DNA from: Bactericera cockerelli
Taxonomy: Eukaryota; Arthropoda; Insecta; Hemiptera; Triozidae
Length of the DNA stretch: 64,000 nt
Assembly (NCBI GenBank): GCA_024516035.1
Contig: CM044964.1
Coordinates: 28,163,778 to 28,227,777 of the forward strand
Reading direction: 5' to 3'
The translations under genes were made by a program, and so were the position numbers. This document shows, piece after piece, positions 11,340-22,242 of the stretch (the stretch's first letter is position 1; each line of letters begins with the position of its first letter). A model generated the notes under the pieces. The model saw nothing but the letters and a program-made list of their open reading frames with translations, ran no database searches and was not told the origin of the DNA.

Positions 11340-11990
11340 GTCTTTGCTCCAATTTTTCAAATACTTTCAGGTCAGCCATGGTACTCTTCCCATTCACACA
11401 TCGCATTCTCATCAAACCACCCATCTGACATACACTCAATACTACACATTTTCTGCTTCACTCCCATTCAATTTATTTCACATCAATATATTACATATTC
11501 ATCTAATGCTTTTCATTATGAGTGTTTCAATACTCACCGCTCAAAATACTATCTCCTCTCAAGTCTTCCCATCACAAACCATCTTCAAATATTCTCATCA
11601 CTCCACATGCTCTTAAAACACTTAACATCATCCAACATGATCATCCACAATACTTACCATCTTTTCAACAGTTCCACACCACATAAATCTCACTTCCATC
11701 CATCACTCCATACTTCCCTCTTCTAACACTTCACACACTCACATCTCATACTTCCCATCTTCTCAACTTCACAGCACTTCTCATCCTCAATACTTCCATT
11801 TCAACACTCACAGACTTCACTCCTCATACTTCCATCTTCAAACACTCCACAGCATTCACTCCTCAATACTTCCATCTTCTCAACACTCCCACAGCCACTT
11901 CACATCCTCAATACTTCCCATCTTCTCAAACACTCCCACAGCCACTTCACATCCTCAATACTTCCCATCCTTCGTGTCCACCACCACCAT
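11340..11990. repeat. Degenerate ~45-bp minisatellite at the 3' end of the transporter gene
   Basis: Units built from CAATACTTCCCATCTTCTCA and CACTCCCACAGCCACTTCAC recur with growing regularity toward 11990, while the left part (11340-11750) is a decayed relative rich in TCAC. The last units include TCAATACTTCCCATC, which on the minus strand encodes the final residues and stop codon of the transporter. Long ORFs on the plus strand are by-products. Confidence 0.75.
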
Positions 11991-12277
11991 CACACTCTCC
12001 CTGCTCTCCCCGCTGCCTCCCAGCTCCATCTGGATCTCGTCCAGCGTCTTGCCCTTGGTCTCCGGCACCATGATGTAGGTGAAGATGGTGCCCAGTCCCG
12101 CGATCACGGAGAAGATCCAGAACGACCCGTGGCTTCCCAGGAGGATGCTGATGTCACCGAAGAACTTGGTCACCACCAACGCTGACCCAGTTGAAGAGAC
12201 ACGCGATGGAGACGGCGATGCCCTTGATTTGGGACGGGAAGATCTCGCCCACCAACATCCAGGGGATGGGGCCAACC
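11955..12277 (-). CDS. Tret1-like: Tret1-like exon 10 (last), with two frameshifts
   Basis: Encodes [20 protein letters not shown], then (shifted near 12185) [20 protein letters not shown] through [16 protein letters not shown] and a short tail ending DTKDGKY. A base is also missing at the 5' edge (expected LGFGPIPW). The last codons and stop overlap the minisatellite at 11340-11990. Confidence 0.85.
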
Positions 12278-15200
12278 CTGTAAGGTGGAGAGGAGTTTGG
12301 GTTTAATCAATTCATTTGATGTTTCAACGGAGTAGCTAATATTCAAGTTTTTTTCTATACTGAAATGAAATTAAAAGAGTAAGTACCTCTTGTATGCAAG
12401 CTTGAACAGGAGTAGGCAGCTAGAAAGAGCTTATGCTCGTGATCTTTTTCTGCCAACACACTCATGCATGCGTGTACGTGTTGTGCCAGATTCAGGTTGT
12501 ATCCGTCTCCGGAGATTCAATCCAGGATAAGATAAATCAACAGACTCGGAGTGGTTCTTGCAGGACAATGAATTGGGTTATTAAATTGAATTGATACATA
12601 CTTTAAACCAGAGAAGAGTAGCGGTACGATTCCCAGCGAATGGTAAAACCATCCTAATCCAAATCAAATAGAATCGTTCGTTAGGAAGGGCATCCAGCTG
12701 TTAAAATGTGCCACAACTAACAGACCTCAACCATGAGGTTGAACAATGCCCACCATGATAGGTTTGGGAAAAGAAAAAGTGAAAGAAGAAGACTTACCTA
12801 AGGAGAAGACAATGATGAAGACACACAAGGGAGCCAAGGGGCAGCCACCCGATGTTTGAGACGTCAGACCCGTGAGATTTCAGGTAGAAGTAGTAACCTG
12901 GAGGAGGAGAAGGAAAATTACACTAGTATAATCGACCTTTATTCAAAAACTTTTGAGAATAAAATTCAGGCATTTGTCTTTAATTGAAAAAAGAATTTTT
13001 CCCCCATTTAAGTACTTTTAAAAGGAACTTTCTAGGTCGCACCCTGTATAAGATAATATAAGAGTGGACAAACACATATTATAAATTCATCGATATTTGT
13101 TATTATTATTATTATTATATAATTCTTTATTAGATACAAAAGGACATTATGTACATATAAATAATAATTTTAACAGTGAAAAATCAAAAAAACAATATAT
13201 ACAATAAAAATGAAAAAGAATAGAAAATATTTGAAAACATAAATGTCTAACTAAAGGGCGGGTTATTGCCTATGGCAATCTCTTCCACCCAACCCTTGTT
13301 TGTTTTCTTCAGGCTTTTTCGATCATAAATTCTTTTTATCAGACTTCTTTTATCATTTGCTTTTATCAGGTTTTTGAGCCAACTTAATGAATGCATGATT
13401 TAATTTGTGGTGAAGCACAAGGCCTCTTCACAATATTCATTTGTAGCGCAGCATTACTCCTTCACTTTTCCAATTCTATTCTATTACATTAATTTCATTT
13501 TATTTTGGTAATGCCGCCACTGGTCGTCGCTCAAACAAGTAAGAACTGATTTTTCCTCACGAAGTATGAGTGGACCTCGAAAATCCATGTACAAAGCCAA
13601 AAACTCCTGTTGACTGGTGATCAAAATTAGATAATGCCTAGCGCGCTAACTCATTCGCCCAGTGACTATGGCTTTTGAACTTACCTAGGGTGAGTGTTGA
13701 CAAACACATAATCAGAGACGAAATCAGGAGCAGGATTCGACGTCCCAGACGATCTACAATCATGGTGGCTATCCAGGTGGTCACCATCATGATGGTGCCT
13801 ACGATGATGGTGGCTAAGTTGGGGTTCAATGAACTACCGGCATCCTGGAAGGAATAATAATAAAAATTTTTAGCAAATTGATGATTGGTCGTGGGTTCAA
13901 AACCTACCGGGGACATGAGAAGTTATGCTCACATTTGGTACTTTGGCCACATAATAATACGTCTTGGGCTTACTGCTGGAAAGATTGGAATAGTAATAAT
14001 AATTTCGCCTTGTTTATACTGCCCGATTAGGACTATTAAGTCCCATTATTCCAGCAGTAAGCCCAGGACGTATTGTTATGTGGTAAAAATCCCAAATGAG
14101 TGGATAACTTGTCATGTCCCGGCTGGATTCGAACCTGTGACCTCTGGAATCTTTGGATTCACAGAGTGCCGCCTTTACCACTGACCTACTGGGAATCATC
14201 AGTCCTTGTTGGGAAGTTTGTAAATATTTACCCTAAAACGTATCAGACCTGTTTGACTGCTGGAGTAAAGGAAACTTTCAGAATCATATCGGCAGTATAA
14301 ACCCGGTATATTACTTCCTAAAATTTCTAATATTCAAAATCGTATTGTGTTCGTTTTCGTTAAAAATAATAATATTTTTTTAGGTATTCCTATTTCAATT
14401 TTTTTTCTATAAGCAAGGCGATTATTACCTTGAAAATTTTGACCGTGTAGAAGACCACCGCATTGATTCCACCAAACTGTTGAATGAACATCACCCCCAG
14501 ACCAATCAGGAGACCTCGCTTAGCTGCAGGAGTGCTGAAGGCTTGCACTAGAGGCACTCTGTCCTCCCGCTCCTGTGGGACAAACCAAAGAAAAAGGGAC
14601 ATTAAATCTGAAAAAATGCTGCATTTATGTCATGTTGAATAAACTTATGGAAGTCAGCGTCGATAGCACGTTGAATACACCAATTCTCGTACTGTCACTG
14701 AAGTTCAGCAACGTCCAGTTAGGTTAGGACTTGGATGGGTGACCATTGAAAATCGAACCCTCGTGATGCTAGCAATTCCCGGCCCCATTCAGGCAGGGTG
14801 AGTCTAATTTGAGTAGCTAGATTGAAAGGTTCCAGCGAATGGAGTGTAAAAGCTCCGTCTTGATAATATGAACATCAGGTTGATATTGTTGTTGTGGCCA
14901 GCTTGGCTACAGCTGGGGGGTATGATGGTCTCCAGCCTTTGTAAGTGAACAAGTTGGCTCGTTCTGAACCACATATTTCTACGTGCGATCAACCATCGTG
15001 AGAACTTGGGCTATTTCTTTTCAAACTTTTCAAACCTAAACCCTTGGGAAACTGCAAGCCAGCCTGGCTTCTTAGAGCGGTCTAGTACGTTCTTTATTTA
15101 TTGTCCTCTAGCGAGACACTGATCTTCCCACTGTTTAAAATCCCCTAGCTAGACAAAATGATCAGGTAGTTGAAAGCAACGTTAAACCTCCCAAAAAATA

Positions 15201-17199
15201 TTATGACTTACCTTCTCAATAGAGTTCTGCATGTCGGTGATCTCCACCTCAATATCATACTCGCTCCCCCGGAACCACTGCAGCGCCTCCTTGGCTTTCT
15301 TCACCCTGTTCTTCTTGAGCAGGAACTGAGGGCTCTCAGGCATCAGCAGCATGAGACCGACGAAGAAAATTGGCAACGTCGCACAGATCATGGTCAGGCC
15401 GAAGACGCTGGCCTAAACATGGTGAAAAAAGTGAAATGATTGGACGTCTTGAAAAAAAAAATTGCGATTAAAACAACAAATATGATAACTTCAAACCTGA
15501 CTCGGGACTTGAACCACCGACCTCCGAGTACAAGTCCACCGCCCTCATCGATCAAGCTACTGAGGTCGGTTCAAATTTTCATCTAAATTTAGCTATTGCC
15601 ACAAAAAATACTGACAAATATAAAGCTTACAGGCGCCACCCTTGAGGTCTTAAGTATCATCGTTGCACCAGTCTAACATAGCTAGATCAAGGCCACGTTT
15701 CAAGTGGAAGCTTCCTGAAAATTCAGTACTACTTAGTGCTTCTACAACAATACCTCGTATTTATAATACGTCTACTTACCCAGCTGCCGAATTCCCACAG
15801 AACAATATAGTTAAAAATCTTTGATTAAAAAAAAATGAATACATAAAGAACTCCCAATGGATCCCATGCATCTTATGTGAAGCACTTCCTCAATAGAAAT
15901 TGGCGGAAAGCATATGCTTTTAGCATAGTTTCTATAGAGGCAGTGTATTTCTTATGCAGAAAGGGTGCTTCAGTTTTCGACCAGAGTTCGTTATCTGCCT
16001 TCTAAATCTATGTCAGTAATAGGTACCCAGAGTGTTTCTAGTCCCAGTCAACTTTCTCTTAACACACAATCTGAACTCCTGATCCTAACGCCATAATGAA
16101 TGTCATTGGCTTTTCTTTTGATTAAATTACGCACTATTCATGCCTCCTTTCAAAATTTCCTTTATATTTTCGTTTCAAACTTACCCAGCTACCCACAGCA
16201 TACACAAACAGAATCCCCGCGGTACACTGCAGTTGGAAGTAGGTGCCCAAAGTTCCTCGAATCTCCGCCTCCCCTATCTCTGCCGTGTACATGGGCACCA
16301 CCACGGCAAAGCTGCCTCCACCGAATCCTGTGAGGAGCGGCCTGCACAGAACATGAGGACCTGTGGAGGTAAATAATATAATAATAATAATCGCCTTATT
16401 TATACTGCCGTAGACTTCAAAGTCCATTATCAGCTAAGCCAAGAATATATTATGTGGTAAAATCCAAATGGAGGATAATGTCATGTCGGCTGGTTTCGAA
16501 CCCACGTTCTGGAATTCTGGATTCACAAGTGCGCTTTACCACTGATATGGACGGAGTAAACAAGGTAGAACATGTAATAATAGTACAACCTTAATATATT
16601 TAACTGCCCAATCAGATTCTGGGTCCATTCAGTTTTTTGTTACTGCATATTTATTGTGTTGATTACAATAATTGTGATATCACAGTTACTCAAACTTGCT
16701 TTAAAGATCATCATTTTTGGCTTTTTCTTAAAAGAAACGCCGTACATAAAGAAACGAATAATTCATTTTGTGACATAAGTACCTACATTGTTAAAGTATC
16801 TTGATATCTATTATTTTGATTCATCACCCGTTTACCCTCAATCCATCATAAATAATTATACAACTGGAGATGGTATTGCTACTAACAACAGTCAATATTT
16901 AGCTTAGGTACTAATATCTACCTGAATTTTATTGTCCTAAAACATATTCCCAACTCCCAAACTTCCGCTCTAGATTTAAAGAGTAATAAAGATAAAAATG
17001 CGTTTGACAACTCACCGACTCCGCCCAGACGATGAGCCCCCAGCCCACCACTGTGGGCACCGCTAGCAGGAGCATCGTGTTCTTGCGGCCCACTGTATCC
17101 ACCAGGTTACCAGACACCGGTGACCCGAACACCGCGCCCATCGCCATACTGCACCCGATCCAAGAGAGATCTGACTCTGTTACTGGGAACCTGATAATG

Positions 17200-17234
<35 letters not shown>

Positions 17235-19282
17235 AACCATTAGGAAAATGAATTAATGAATGGTTCAATAAACTAATTTATCAAACGGATTAGTTTTTCA
17301 CTTCAGAGCTTACATGAGATTTAATCTGAATGGGGTACAAATACTTCCATATTTAATTAATCTTTAAAATAGTCTCATTTTAAATGTATTAAAATATGAA
17401 AAAAAAAAATTCTGATTCCTATACAGAAACTGGAATCAGACTTTAAATTATGGTCCATATCGAGACCTTTTGGGACCTCAGCGGTCCAAAGTAAATATAT
17501 CATACATTGAAATGTCTTTTTTATATCAACACTATGCATTGCTTACCTTTTTTTCTTGTGATACTCTAAACAATACTTCTTAAATAAATTCTAATTTCTT
17601 GACAAAAAACGATATAAAATTGGGAAAATCGAGAAGAAAACGTCAATACCAATATCTATAATTCCTTATGGTATTCATAAACTTATAATTTTCACTATTA
17701 TCTATCAAAAACAAAATGAAATCGCCAAATTACACTTCGTGTGAAGAATTCGTCAAGTGTCATTTTTCAAAATATTTTATCTTAAACTCATTTATCTAAT
17801 TCATCATAACTCACCCGTACTCGCCCCTATGAGTTTGTCACCAGCCGGAGATGTCCAGCCCAGCACAGTGCCCATGATGAACCCGCCTATGGTAGCTGTG
17901 AAGGAGAATTAATATAGAGTGGTATTAACGTTTGGTCAAGCAATAAAATTGTTCCGTGGACAGGAATGTTGTGCTATTTTTTTTTTATTTTTTTCCTTTT
18001 TTTACGGAGGGGAATTAACAGAGTATTTAAACCTCAGTCAGGTAGTGATTAAAATGTCACTTATTATTAATTTTTCTTATAATAAATTATTATATATAAA
18101 TATATATAAAAAATACCGAGCCTCCGTGGCGTAACGGTTGTGACTACTGCCCGTAGTCCAGAGATCCTGAGTTGACTATCGGTTGTAATGGACTTTTCAC
18201 ACAGAAAATTTTGTTCCCTCCGAACACGTGGCCTACCCAGGCTGGGTGAGGTAATAAGGGTACCTAGTACGATTTTCCCCTATAGGAGGGTAAAATCCCT
18301 TCTTAATCAGGACGTTAAATCAAATAGAATCGTTGCAATAGGGCCTTCCTAATCCAGCCGTAAAAATGAACCACAACCAACCAAACTCAACCGGAGTTGA
18401 ACAATTCAGAAATACTAAAAAAAGTAATAATAATAAAAGGTATCGACCACGTCTTGTGTACTAATGGTTCTGTGATACCCTCTTAGACTCTTAGATTCAT
18501 CAAGATACCTTACCAAGCATCTCGAAAACAAGGCCTTTCATTCAATACCCCACTCGATAGGTTTTAGAGTCAATCAACCAGTCCACTTTTGGGGCCCTCA
18601 TGCGGCCGGCGGCCCCTTGCATATTAACTTACCCGTCAGAGCGGCCATGTACTGCGTGATTCTCCTGGACTTGTTGTCCTGACTCGAGACCAGCGTCTGC
18701 TGACTGATGCCCATCTTTGTCTCGCCCGACATGTTTGCTGCAGACACCAAGGGCTTCACGTCGTCAAACTGGGAACAGAGGGAGCGAAAGGGTTGATTAG
18801 CTTTTAGTGTTAAAAAAATATATCATGCTTTAGAGTTCTGGTGAAAAAAGCCATCACCTTATTATTTCCGTGCAAAACATGATGGTATTCGTGATCAGCC
18901 AGCTTTATTTCAAAGTTGGCTCGTCCTGAACCACATATTTCTATGTGCGATCAACCATCGTGAGGGTTTTGGACTTTTTTCTTTATAAGCCTTTTTTCTT
19001 ATTAAACCCTTAGGCAACTGCAAGCTAGCCTGGCTTGTATGATTTGGCTAGTCAGTTATCTGTTCATAGACCTCTGGTCTTCTCCCTGTTTAATTAACTT
19101 CCTGGGGAGCCAGACAAAGGAACAATCTTCCCTCATCTGTGTTGTAATCTTGTTTTACATGTTTGCTCGAAGTTTCTACTAACCTTCACGGCTCCATAGC
19201 TAGTGATGTCATGGGCCAGTTTGACCACTCGACTCTTCAAGACATCCCTGAAGAATTTATCCACAGAGATGCTTCTGTCCAT
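11955..19282 (-). CDS. Tret1-like: Sugar (trehalose) transporter, MFS, Tret1-like, ten exons
   Basis: Membrane transporter of the major facilitator/sugar porter family, closest in motif pattern to insect facilitated trehalose transporters. These move trehalose (or hexoses) across the plasma membrane down its gradient. Ten exons, all with GT-AG boundaries, would encode about 530 residues: a hydrophilic N-terminus of about 75 residues, then twelve expected TM helices. Family motifs: [65 protein letters not shown]. At least five single-base indels break the frame: exon 3 near 17822 (one G short), exon 5 near 16330 (one T short), exon 9 near 12845 (one T extra), and exon 10 near 12274 and 12185. 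Intact splice sites plus scattered indels fit either assembly error or recent decay. Introns are full of SINEs. Strictly, the substrate is inferred from family. Confidence 0.85.
12590..12790 (+). repeat. Family B SINE, 3' part
   Basis: Contains GAATGGTAAAACCATCC, CAAATAGAATCGTTCGTTAG, GGGCATCCAGC and the CAACCATGAGGTTGAACAAT tail seen in family B (18118, 23908). Lies in intron 9 of the transporter. Confidence 0.6.
12798..12897 (-). CDS. Tret1-like: Tret1-like exon 9, with frameshift
   Basis: Encodes [20 protein letters not shown], then, after removing one surplus base near 12845, [11 protein letters not shown] (TM10). The length is one more than the phases allow, which supports a single inserted base. 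Confidence 0.8.
13085..13310 (-). repeat. LINE 3' tail (family H)
   Basis: Starts at a (TTA)n tract and contains, in reverse, TAGTTAGACATTTATG and the hallmark GGCAATAACCCGCCCTTTAG / GGGTTGGGTGGAAGAGATTG. The same 3' end occurs at 25128, 40186, 60375 and 60610. It looks like a non-LTR 3' UTR; no ORF remains. Confidence 0.55.
13395..13672 (-). repeat. tRNA-derived SINE, family F, near full length
   Basis: Same body as 7605-7868 and 24140-24345 (GTGGTGAAGCACAAGG, GGTAATGCCGCCACTGGTCG, TATGAGTGGACC). The tRNA-like head is eroded at 13620-13672. Intron 8 of the transporter; it stops 12 bp from exon 8. Confidence 0.65.
13685..13844 (-). CDS. Tret1-like: Tret1-like exon 8
   Basis: Begins [20 protein letters not shown] and contains the DRLGRR loop motif between TM8 and TM9; ends in phase 1. 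Acceptor TCCTTCCAG, donor GTAAGT. Confidence 0.9.
13885..14190. repeat. Two family C SINEs tail to tail
   Basis: The plus-strand copy (about 13885-14010) reads CGTGGGTTCAAAACC, GGGGACATGAG, GGGCTTACTGCTGGAA, then an (AAT)n tail. It meets a minus-strand copy (about 14011-14190) with CATTATTCCAGCAGTAAGCC, CATGTCCCGGCTGG and a B-box GGATTCGAACC. Together they form an imperfect inverted repeat in intron 7. Confidence 0.65.
14429..14572 (-). CDS. Tret1-like: Tret1-like exon 7
   Basis: 48 intact codons, phase 0. Cytoplasmic loop, then TM7 with the sugar-porter signature [18 protein letters not shown]. The donor is GTAATA, weaker than the others. Confidence 0.9.
14657..15195 (+). repeat. 5S-derived SINE interrupted by a family D repeat
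   Basis: Head AGCGTCGATAGCACGTTGAA, C-box GACTTGGATGGGTGACC and the core lie at 14657-14875. The 3' end GTTGAAAGCAACGTTAAACC is at 15170-15190. In between (about 14880-15168) sits the D repeat (GTTGGCTCGTTCTGAACC...), flanked by ATCAGG on both sides, a likely short target duplication. Ends 17 bp from exon 6. Confidence 0.7.
15212..15412 (-). CDS. Tret1-like: Tret1-like exon 6
   Basis: 67 intact codons, phase 0 at both ends. Begins [20 protein letters not shown] (TM6), contains the conserved PESPQFLL and the start of the central cytoplasmic loop ([16 protein letters not shown]). Confidence 0.9.
15470..15580 (-). repeat. tRNA-derived SINE, family E
   Basis: On the minus strand: GACCTCAGTAGCTTGATCG (A-box region), then GGAGGTCGGTGGTTCAAGTC (B-box) and ATCATATTTGTTG. 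Related copies at 38998-39082, 39226-39365 and 52915-53082. Intron 5. Confidence 0.65.
15843..16015. repeat. MITE-like foldback repeat (copy 1)
   Basis: Starts AAGAACTCCC and ends GACCAGAGTTCGTT, with GAAGCACTTCC and GGGTGCTTCAG as inner arms. The same order occurs at 44803-45005 with an even clearer internal hairpin. Intron 5. Confidence 0.55.
16185..16360 (-). CDS. Tret1-like: Tret1-like exon 5, with frameshift
   Basis: Encodes VLMFCAGR, then after a one-base deletion near 16330 [20 protein letters not shown] and on to LFVYAVGSW (TM4-TM5). The 176-nt length is one short of a multiple of three although both neighbours join in phase 0, which supports the deletion. Confidence 0.85.
16376..16560 (-). 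repeat. tRNA-derived SINE, family C
   Basis: Begins with (AAT)n, then CGCCTTATTTATACTGCCG, CATTATCAGCTAAGCC, CATGTCGGCTGG and a reversed B-box TTTCGAACCC. The (AAT) tail abuts the acceptor of transporter exon 5 by about 16 bp. Confidence 0.65.
17016..17190 (-). CDS. Tret1-like: Tret1-like exon 4
   Basis: Encodes [20 protein letters not shown] onward through DTVGRKNTM and [12 protein letters not shown] (TM2-TM3). Donor GTGAGT, phase 0. The acceptor is preceded by a nearly pure run of about 40 T (minus strand). Confidence 0.85.
17193..17232 (-). promoter_or_regulatory. Very long poly-T tract at the exon 4 acceptor
   Basis: On the transcript strand about 37 T are followed by CATTATCAG and exon 4. 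It acts as an extreme polypyrimidine tract and is probably the relic of a retroposon tail. Length polymorphism here could influence splicing (inference). Confidence 0.5.
17815..17895 (-). CDS. Tret1-like: Tret1-like exon 3, with frameshift
   Basis: Encodes TM1: [20 protein letters not shown]. Acceptor TTCACAG, donor GTGAGT. The 3' end should read GEYG to join FPVT in exon 4, as in the family. A run of four G near 17822-17825 appears one G short, so the annotated frame meets a stop just after the junction. Confidence 0.8.
18118..18410 (+). repeat. tRNA-derived SINE, family B, full length
   Basis: Head CCTCCGTGGCGTAACGGTTG (A-box) with a worn B-box at AGATCCTGAGTTGACTA. Then ACTTTTCACACAGAAAATT, CCCTCCGAACACGTGG, the core CTACCCAGGCTGGGTGAGG shared with the 5S-headed SINEs, GGAGGGTAAAATCCC and CAAATAGAATCGTTGC. 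Intron 2 of the transporter. Confidence 0.75.
18633..18768 (-). CDS. Tret1-like: Tret1-like exon 2
   Basis: Acceptor TTCCCAG, donor GTAAGT, 136 nt, ending in phase 1. Encodes [20 protein letters not shown] and on to [11 protein letters not shown], the lead into TM1. In-frame join from exon 1 (AVK/FDD). Confidence 0.8.
18868..19120 (+). repeat. Family D repeat
   Basis: GTTGGCTCGTCCTGAACC, ATGTGCGATCAACCATCG, CTTAGGCAACTGCAAGC, AGCCTGGCTTG. Matches 14930-15140 (plus) and the two minus-strand copies at the start of the window. Intron 1 of the transporter. Confidence 0.65.
19184..19282 (-). CDS. Tret1-like: Tret1-like exon 1 (first coding)
   Basis: Starts at the ATG read from 19282 downward ([20 protein letters not shown]...). 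It has 33 codons and a donor GTTAGT, phase 0. The ATG is preceded by CCTTG; no earlier in-frame exon was found. The segment is hydrophilic and predicted cytoplasmic. Confidence 0.75.
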
Positions 19283-19299
19283 CAAGGAAATTGGGACTT

Positions 19300-20330
19300 A
19301 TTTTAGTTTATTTTTTGAAGTTCGTGAATCGAATTTAAAACGTTTATTTTTTTATTTTTATTTTAAATAACTCTATTTTATATGCCATTACACTATCCAT
19401 GTACCTACTTTATTGGGTGTGCTACAGTAAATAATATTGTCTTTTACTGTAAACAAGACAAGACTGTCTTACGTTTCACAGTCTTATTTTCCATACCAAG
19501 TTTTCTAAATAAAGTACAGTTTTGGTCGAAATACTCTTTACCAATAATACTGTCCCTAGTCACATTAAAAAATCAAAGAAAACAGCTACTCATTATTCCT
19601 CATGAGGTATGAGTAGCCCTGCAACATCAAAAAGAGCATAATATCTACCTAATTATCTTTGTAATCTATGTTATTATTCCAACAGACGAAGATGTTACTA
19701 ACCATCAGGCTTATGAACCTATTCAAGGACTTCGGTTATGTCAAAGTATTCACGTGCAAAATAGCTGTCCAGAACATTAACATTAATAATGACGGAACTA
19801 CGCAAAAACACATGTTCAATGACATAGACACTATTATACTGCTCCATGAGTACTAATTTACTAAAGAGCCCCTTTATTCTACCAGCAAAAACAGCATGGC
19901 AGAAAGTCATTAAACATGAAGTAGAATATTGCAAAGAAATTCTAAAAACATCAGAATCGCTACCTCTATGAAATTGTTATAAAATGAAATTGTTGAAAAT
20001 ATTCGCCCCCGTGACGCGCCTCTGTGATAGTACTGATAAGAATCACTGATAACAATATTGATAACGATACAGAAACAAACAGCTACTATCACTCGGTAGA
20101 AGCAGGTGCTAGCTTATCAGAATCATCAAAAAAAATTGTGTACAAAATTCTGTAAGCAACTCTATAATCTCATGAAATTCACCCACATGAGACCTGCAGT
20201 TTGACTTCTGGAGTAAAGGGACTTTTCAATCTTACTTCGACAGTATAATTCTACTCCAATTTAATTATTTAGAACAGAACAGTATTGGTCAGTTCCGTTT
20301 GGTCATTTTTTATCATCAACTTATTTTTAA
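19300..20330. other. Spacer 5' of the transporter gene
   Basis: AT-rich. The 5' UTR, promoter and any non-coding first exon of the transporter should lie here, but I see no reliable TATA box or initiator. Short ORFs show no family resemblance. A family F scrap (CATGAGGTATGAGTAG) lies near 19600. Confidence 0.4.
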
Positions 20331-20338
20331 ATTTGCAT

Positions 20339-20605
20339 GGGTTAAAGTCGCTTTCAACTGCATGGTCACATCGCGACGGGGGTGTTACCCTCCATTCGCA
20401 AGAAACTCACAAACCTGCTACCCATATTAACCTCACCCAGCCTGGGTTGGGCCGGAAATATCCAGCATCATGTCATGAGAGTTCGTCTTTGTCATGAGAG
20501 TTGGGCAGAAATGACAGCACCACAAAGTATTCACCTTGCTCGACGTTGCTTAACTTCGGTGATCCTACGAGAACCAGTGCTTTAAACGCTCCATCGACGC
20601 TGGTT
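20339..20605 (-). repeat. 5S rRNA-derived SINE, subtype with GATCCTACGAGAACC
   Basis: Reverse copy from AAGTCGCTTTCAACTGC through the core (CCTCACCCAGCCTGGG) to the head (TGCTTAACTTCGGTGATCC, CCATCGACGCTGG). The C-box region is rearranged: a GTCATGAGAGTT motif is repeated around 20470-20500. Confidence 0.75.
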
Positions 20606-20609
20606 CATG

Positions 20610-21650
20610 AACTTTTGTGTACTCAGACTCAGACATATTTATGTCTCATGCTAGAATGTCAACTAACAATTACCTACTTGTTAACTGATATTTACTTATT
20701 TACGAAACTATGTTTGTGAAAAATGTTATCACATTCTATGTTAATGTTTACACACTTAATGGCTACTGAATCATGAGTGTTTGTGTTACATATTTTTGAT
20801 ACAATTATATCGTTTGCCATGTTGTGTCAGAATTATTTTAAATGTTTTATCACTGTTATATACTCTCATAATTTTTATACCATGGATATCAGTATTATTT
20901 TTTTTTTTTTTTTTTTTTTCCTTCTTTTTCTGGCATTGGTAGGCAAAGCCGTTCCATACAGCCAATATCAGTATTAATTAAATATTAAAGTAAAAATTAT
21001 TTCTGTTTAGTGTACGCTTTGAAATAATCAGCAATACACATCAAAACTAAGCTCAAAAGCATCAGATCTAGTAAAATAATGAAAAGATTTATATAATGTA
21101 TATTAATTCTTTCCCCTGATAAGATTGATTAATTTGGTAGAATGTCTATTAATAAAACTGTACATTATCATTTATCAGATGCCATTTAAAGGAATTAATA
21201 TACATATTTAATTATCTATATAGATTTAAAAAAAATGTACAATAATAGAATAATGAATAACAAGTGTTGTTAGTGTAAAACATTTTCGCGTAAACTATAA
21301 CAAATTTCTCCGATATTAAATATTTTATCCATTACTGAGAACAAGAATATACACAAACCCGACAACTACTACTGATAGTAAAAATAGAGAATTGCAAACT
21401 AATCTGTATTCTAATTCAAAATATACAGGTGTGGATGGTTTGGCTACAAATAATACAGAACATTACATTTTTGTATAATTGCTGATAGCATAGTATGGTA
21501 GCCATGCTTCTGACAGAACACCATGGGATGGTAGCATTACAGTTACAGATGGAATAACATCTGATCAGGGGAACCAGTAAGGATCACCTGCCCTGATGAT
21601 TCACTATTAGCCAGCTATGTCTGGGCAGCCTAGGCACTTGGCAGAGGGCA
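20610..21650. other. AT-rich spacer
   Basis: No supported gene or recognisable repeat apart from poly-T at 20898-20918. Confidence 0.5.
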
Positions 21651-21659
21651 GCCAATATG

Positions 21660-21965
21660 AGATATTGTGTTTGTTATGGAACAGCGCCCACTAGACAGCG
21701 AATTGAAATATTTCTTGTAATGGAACAGCGCCCTCGTTTCACGGCCTTGATATAGGACCGGTGGGATTTCTTTATTTTGAAACCTATCAAGTGGGGTATT
21801 GAATGAAAGTTTCTTGATGCTCGATATGACATTTTCAATGCTATTAGAGAACATGAGAGAGGTCTACAGTTCACAGAACTACTAGTTTTAGACAAATCTT
21901 ACAGTTCCCCTCTTTTTAAAAATTGTAGCCCAATAAAATTGGCCCTGGTCTGAACAATGAATGGT
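21660..21965. repeat. Dispersed repeat with copies at 52060-52200 and 18530
   Basis: The words TGGGGTATTGAATGAAAG, TATGACATTTT and ACAGAACTACTAG recur in order at 52060-52200. AATACCCCACTCGATAGG near 18548 is the reverse of its start. A TGGAACAGCGCCC segment is duplicated inside this copy. Non-coding; class unknown. Confidence 0.5.
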
Positions 21966-22242
21966 GCATAGATGTGTACTTGTGTAGGTATCTAACCGCG
22001 TGAACTATGTATATTGTATATTGAATAAGGTAGCCATGTACCTACACTACATAGTAGACTGCTTTGCCTTCTGCACTATAGCCGAATAACAGAGTTCACT
22101 TGGTTAAAATCTCTGTATCTCTATTATCTGTTTGTGTAATAGTCTATAGCTGTCTGGGAAATTAAACAAGGTCTACTAAAAGTCAGTATAATATAGTATG
22201 TAACAGAAAACTGCTACTCGTAATTAATTTAAATACATGACA

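Noticed and set aside
11262..11726. 154-codon ORF next to the transporter
   Set aside because: It is low-complexity His/Ser/Phe sequence inside the degenerate minisatellite; no family resemblance.
12079..12306. Plus-strand ORF across the transporter's last exon
   Set aside because: Antisense shadow; the minus strand carries the PETKG-type family motifs.
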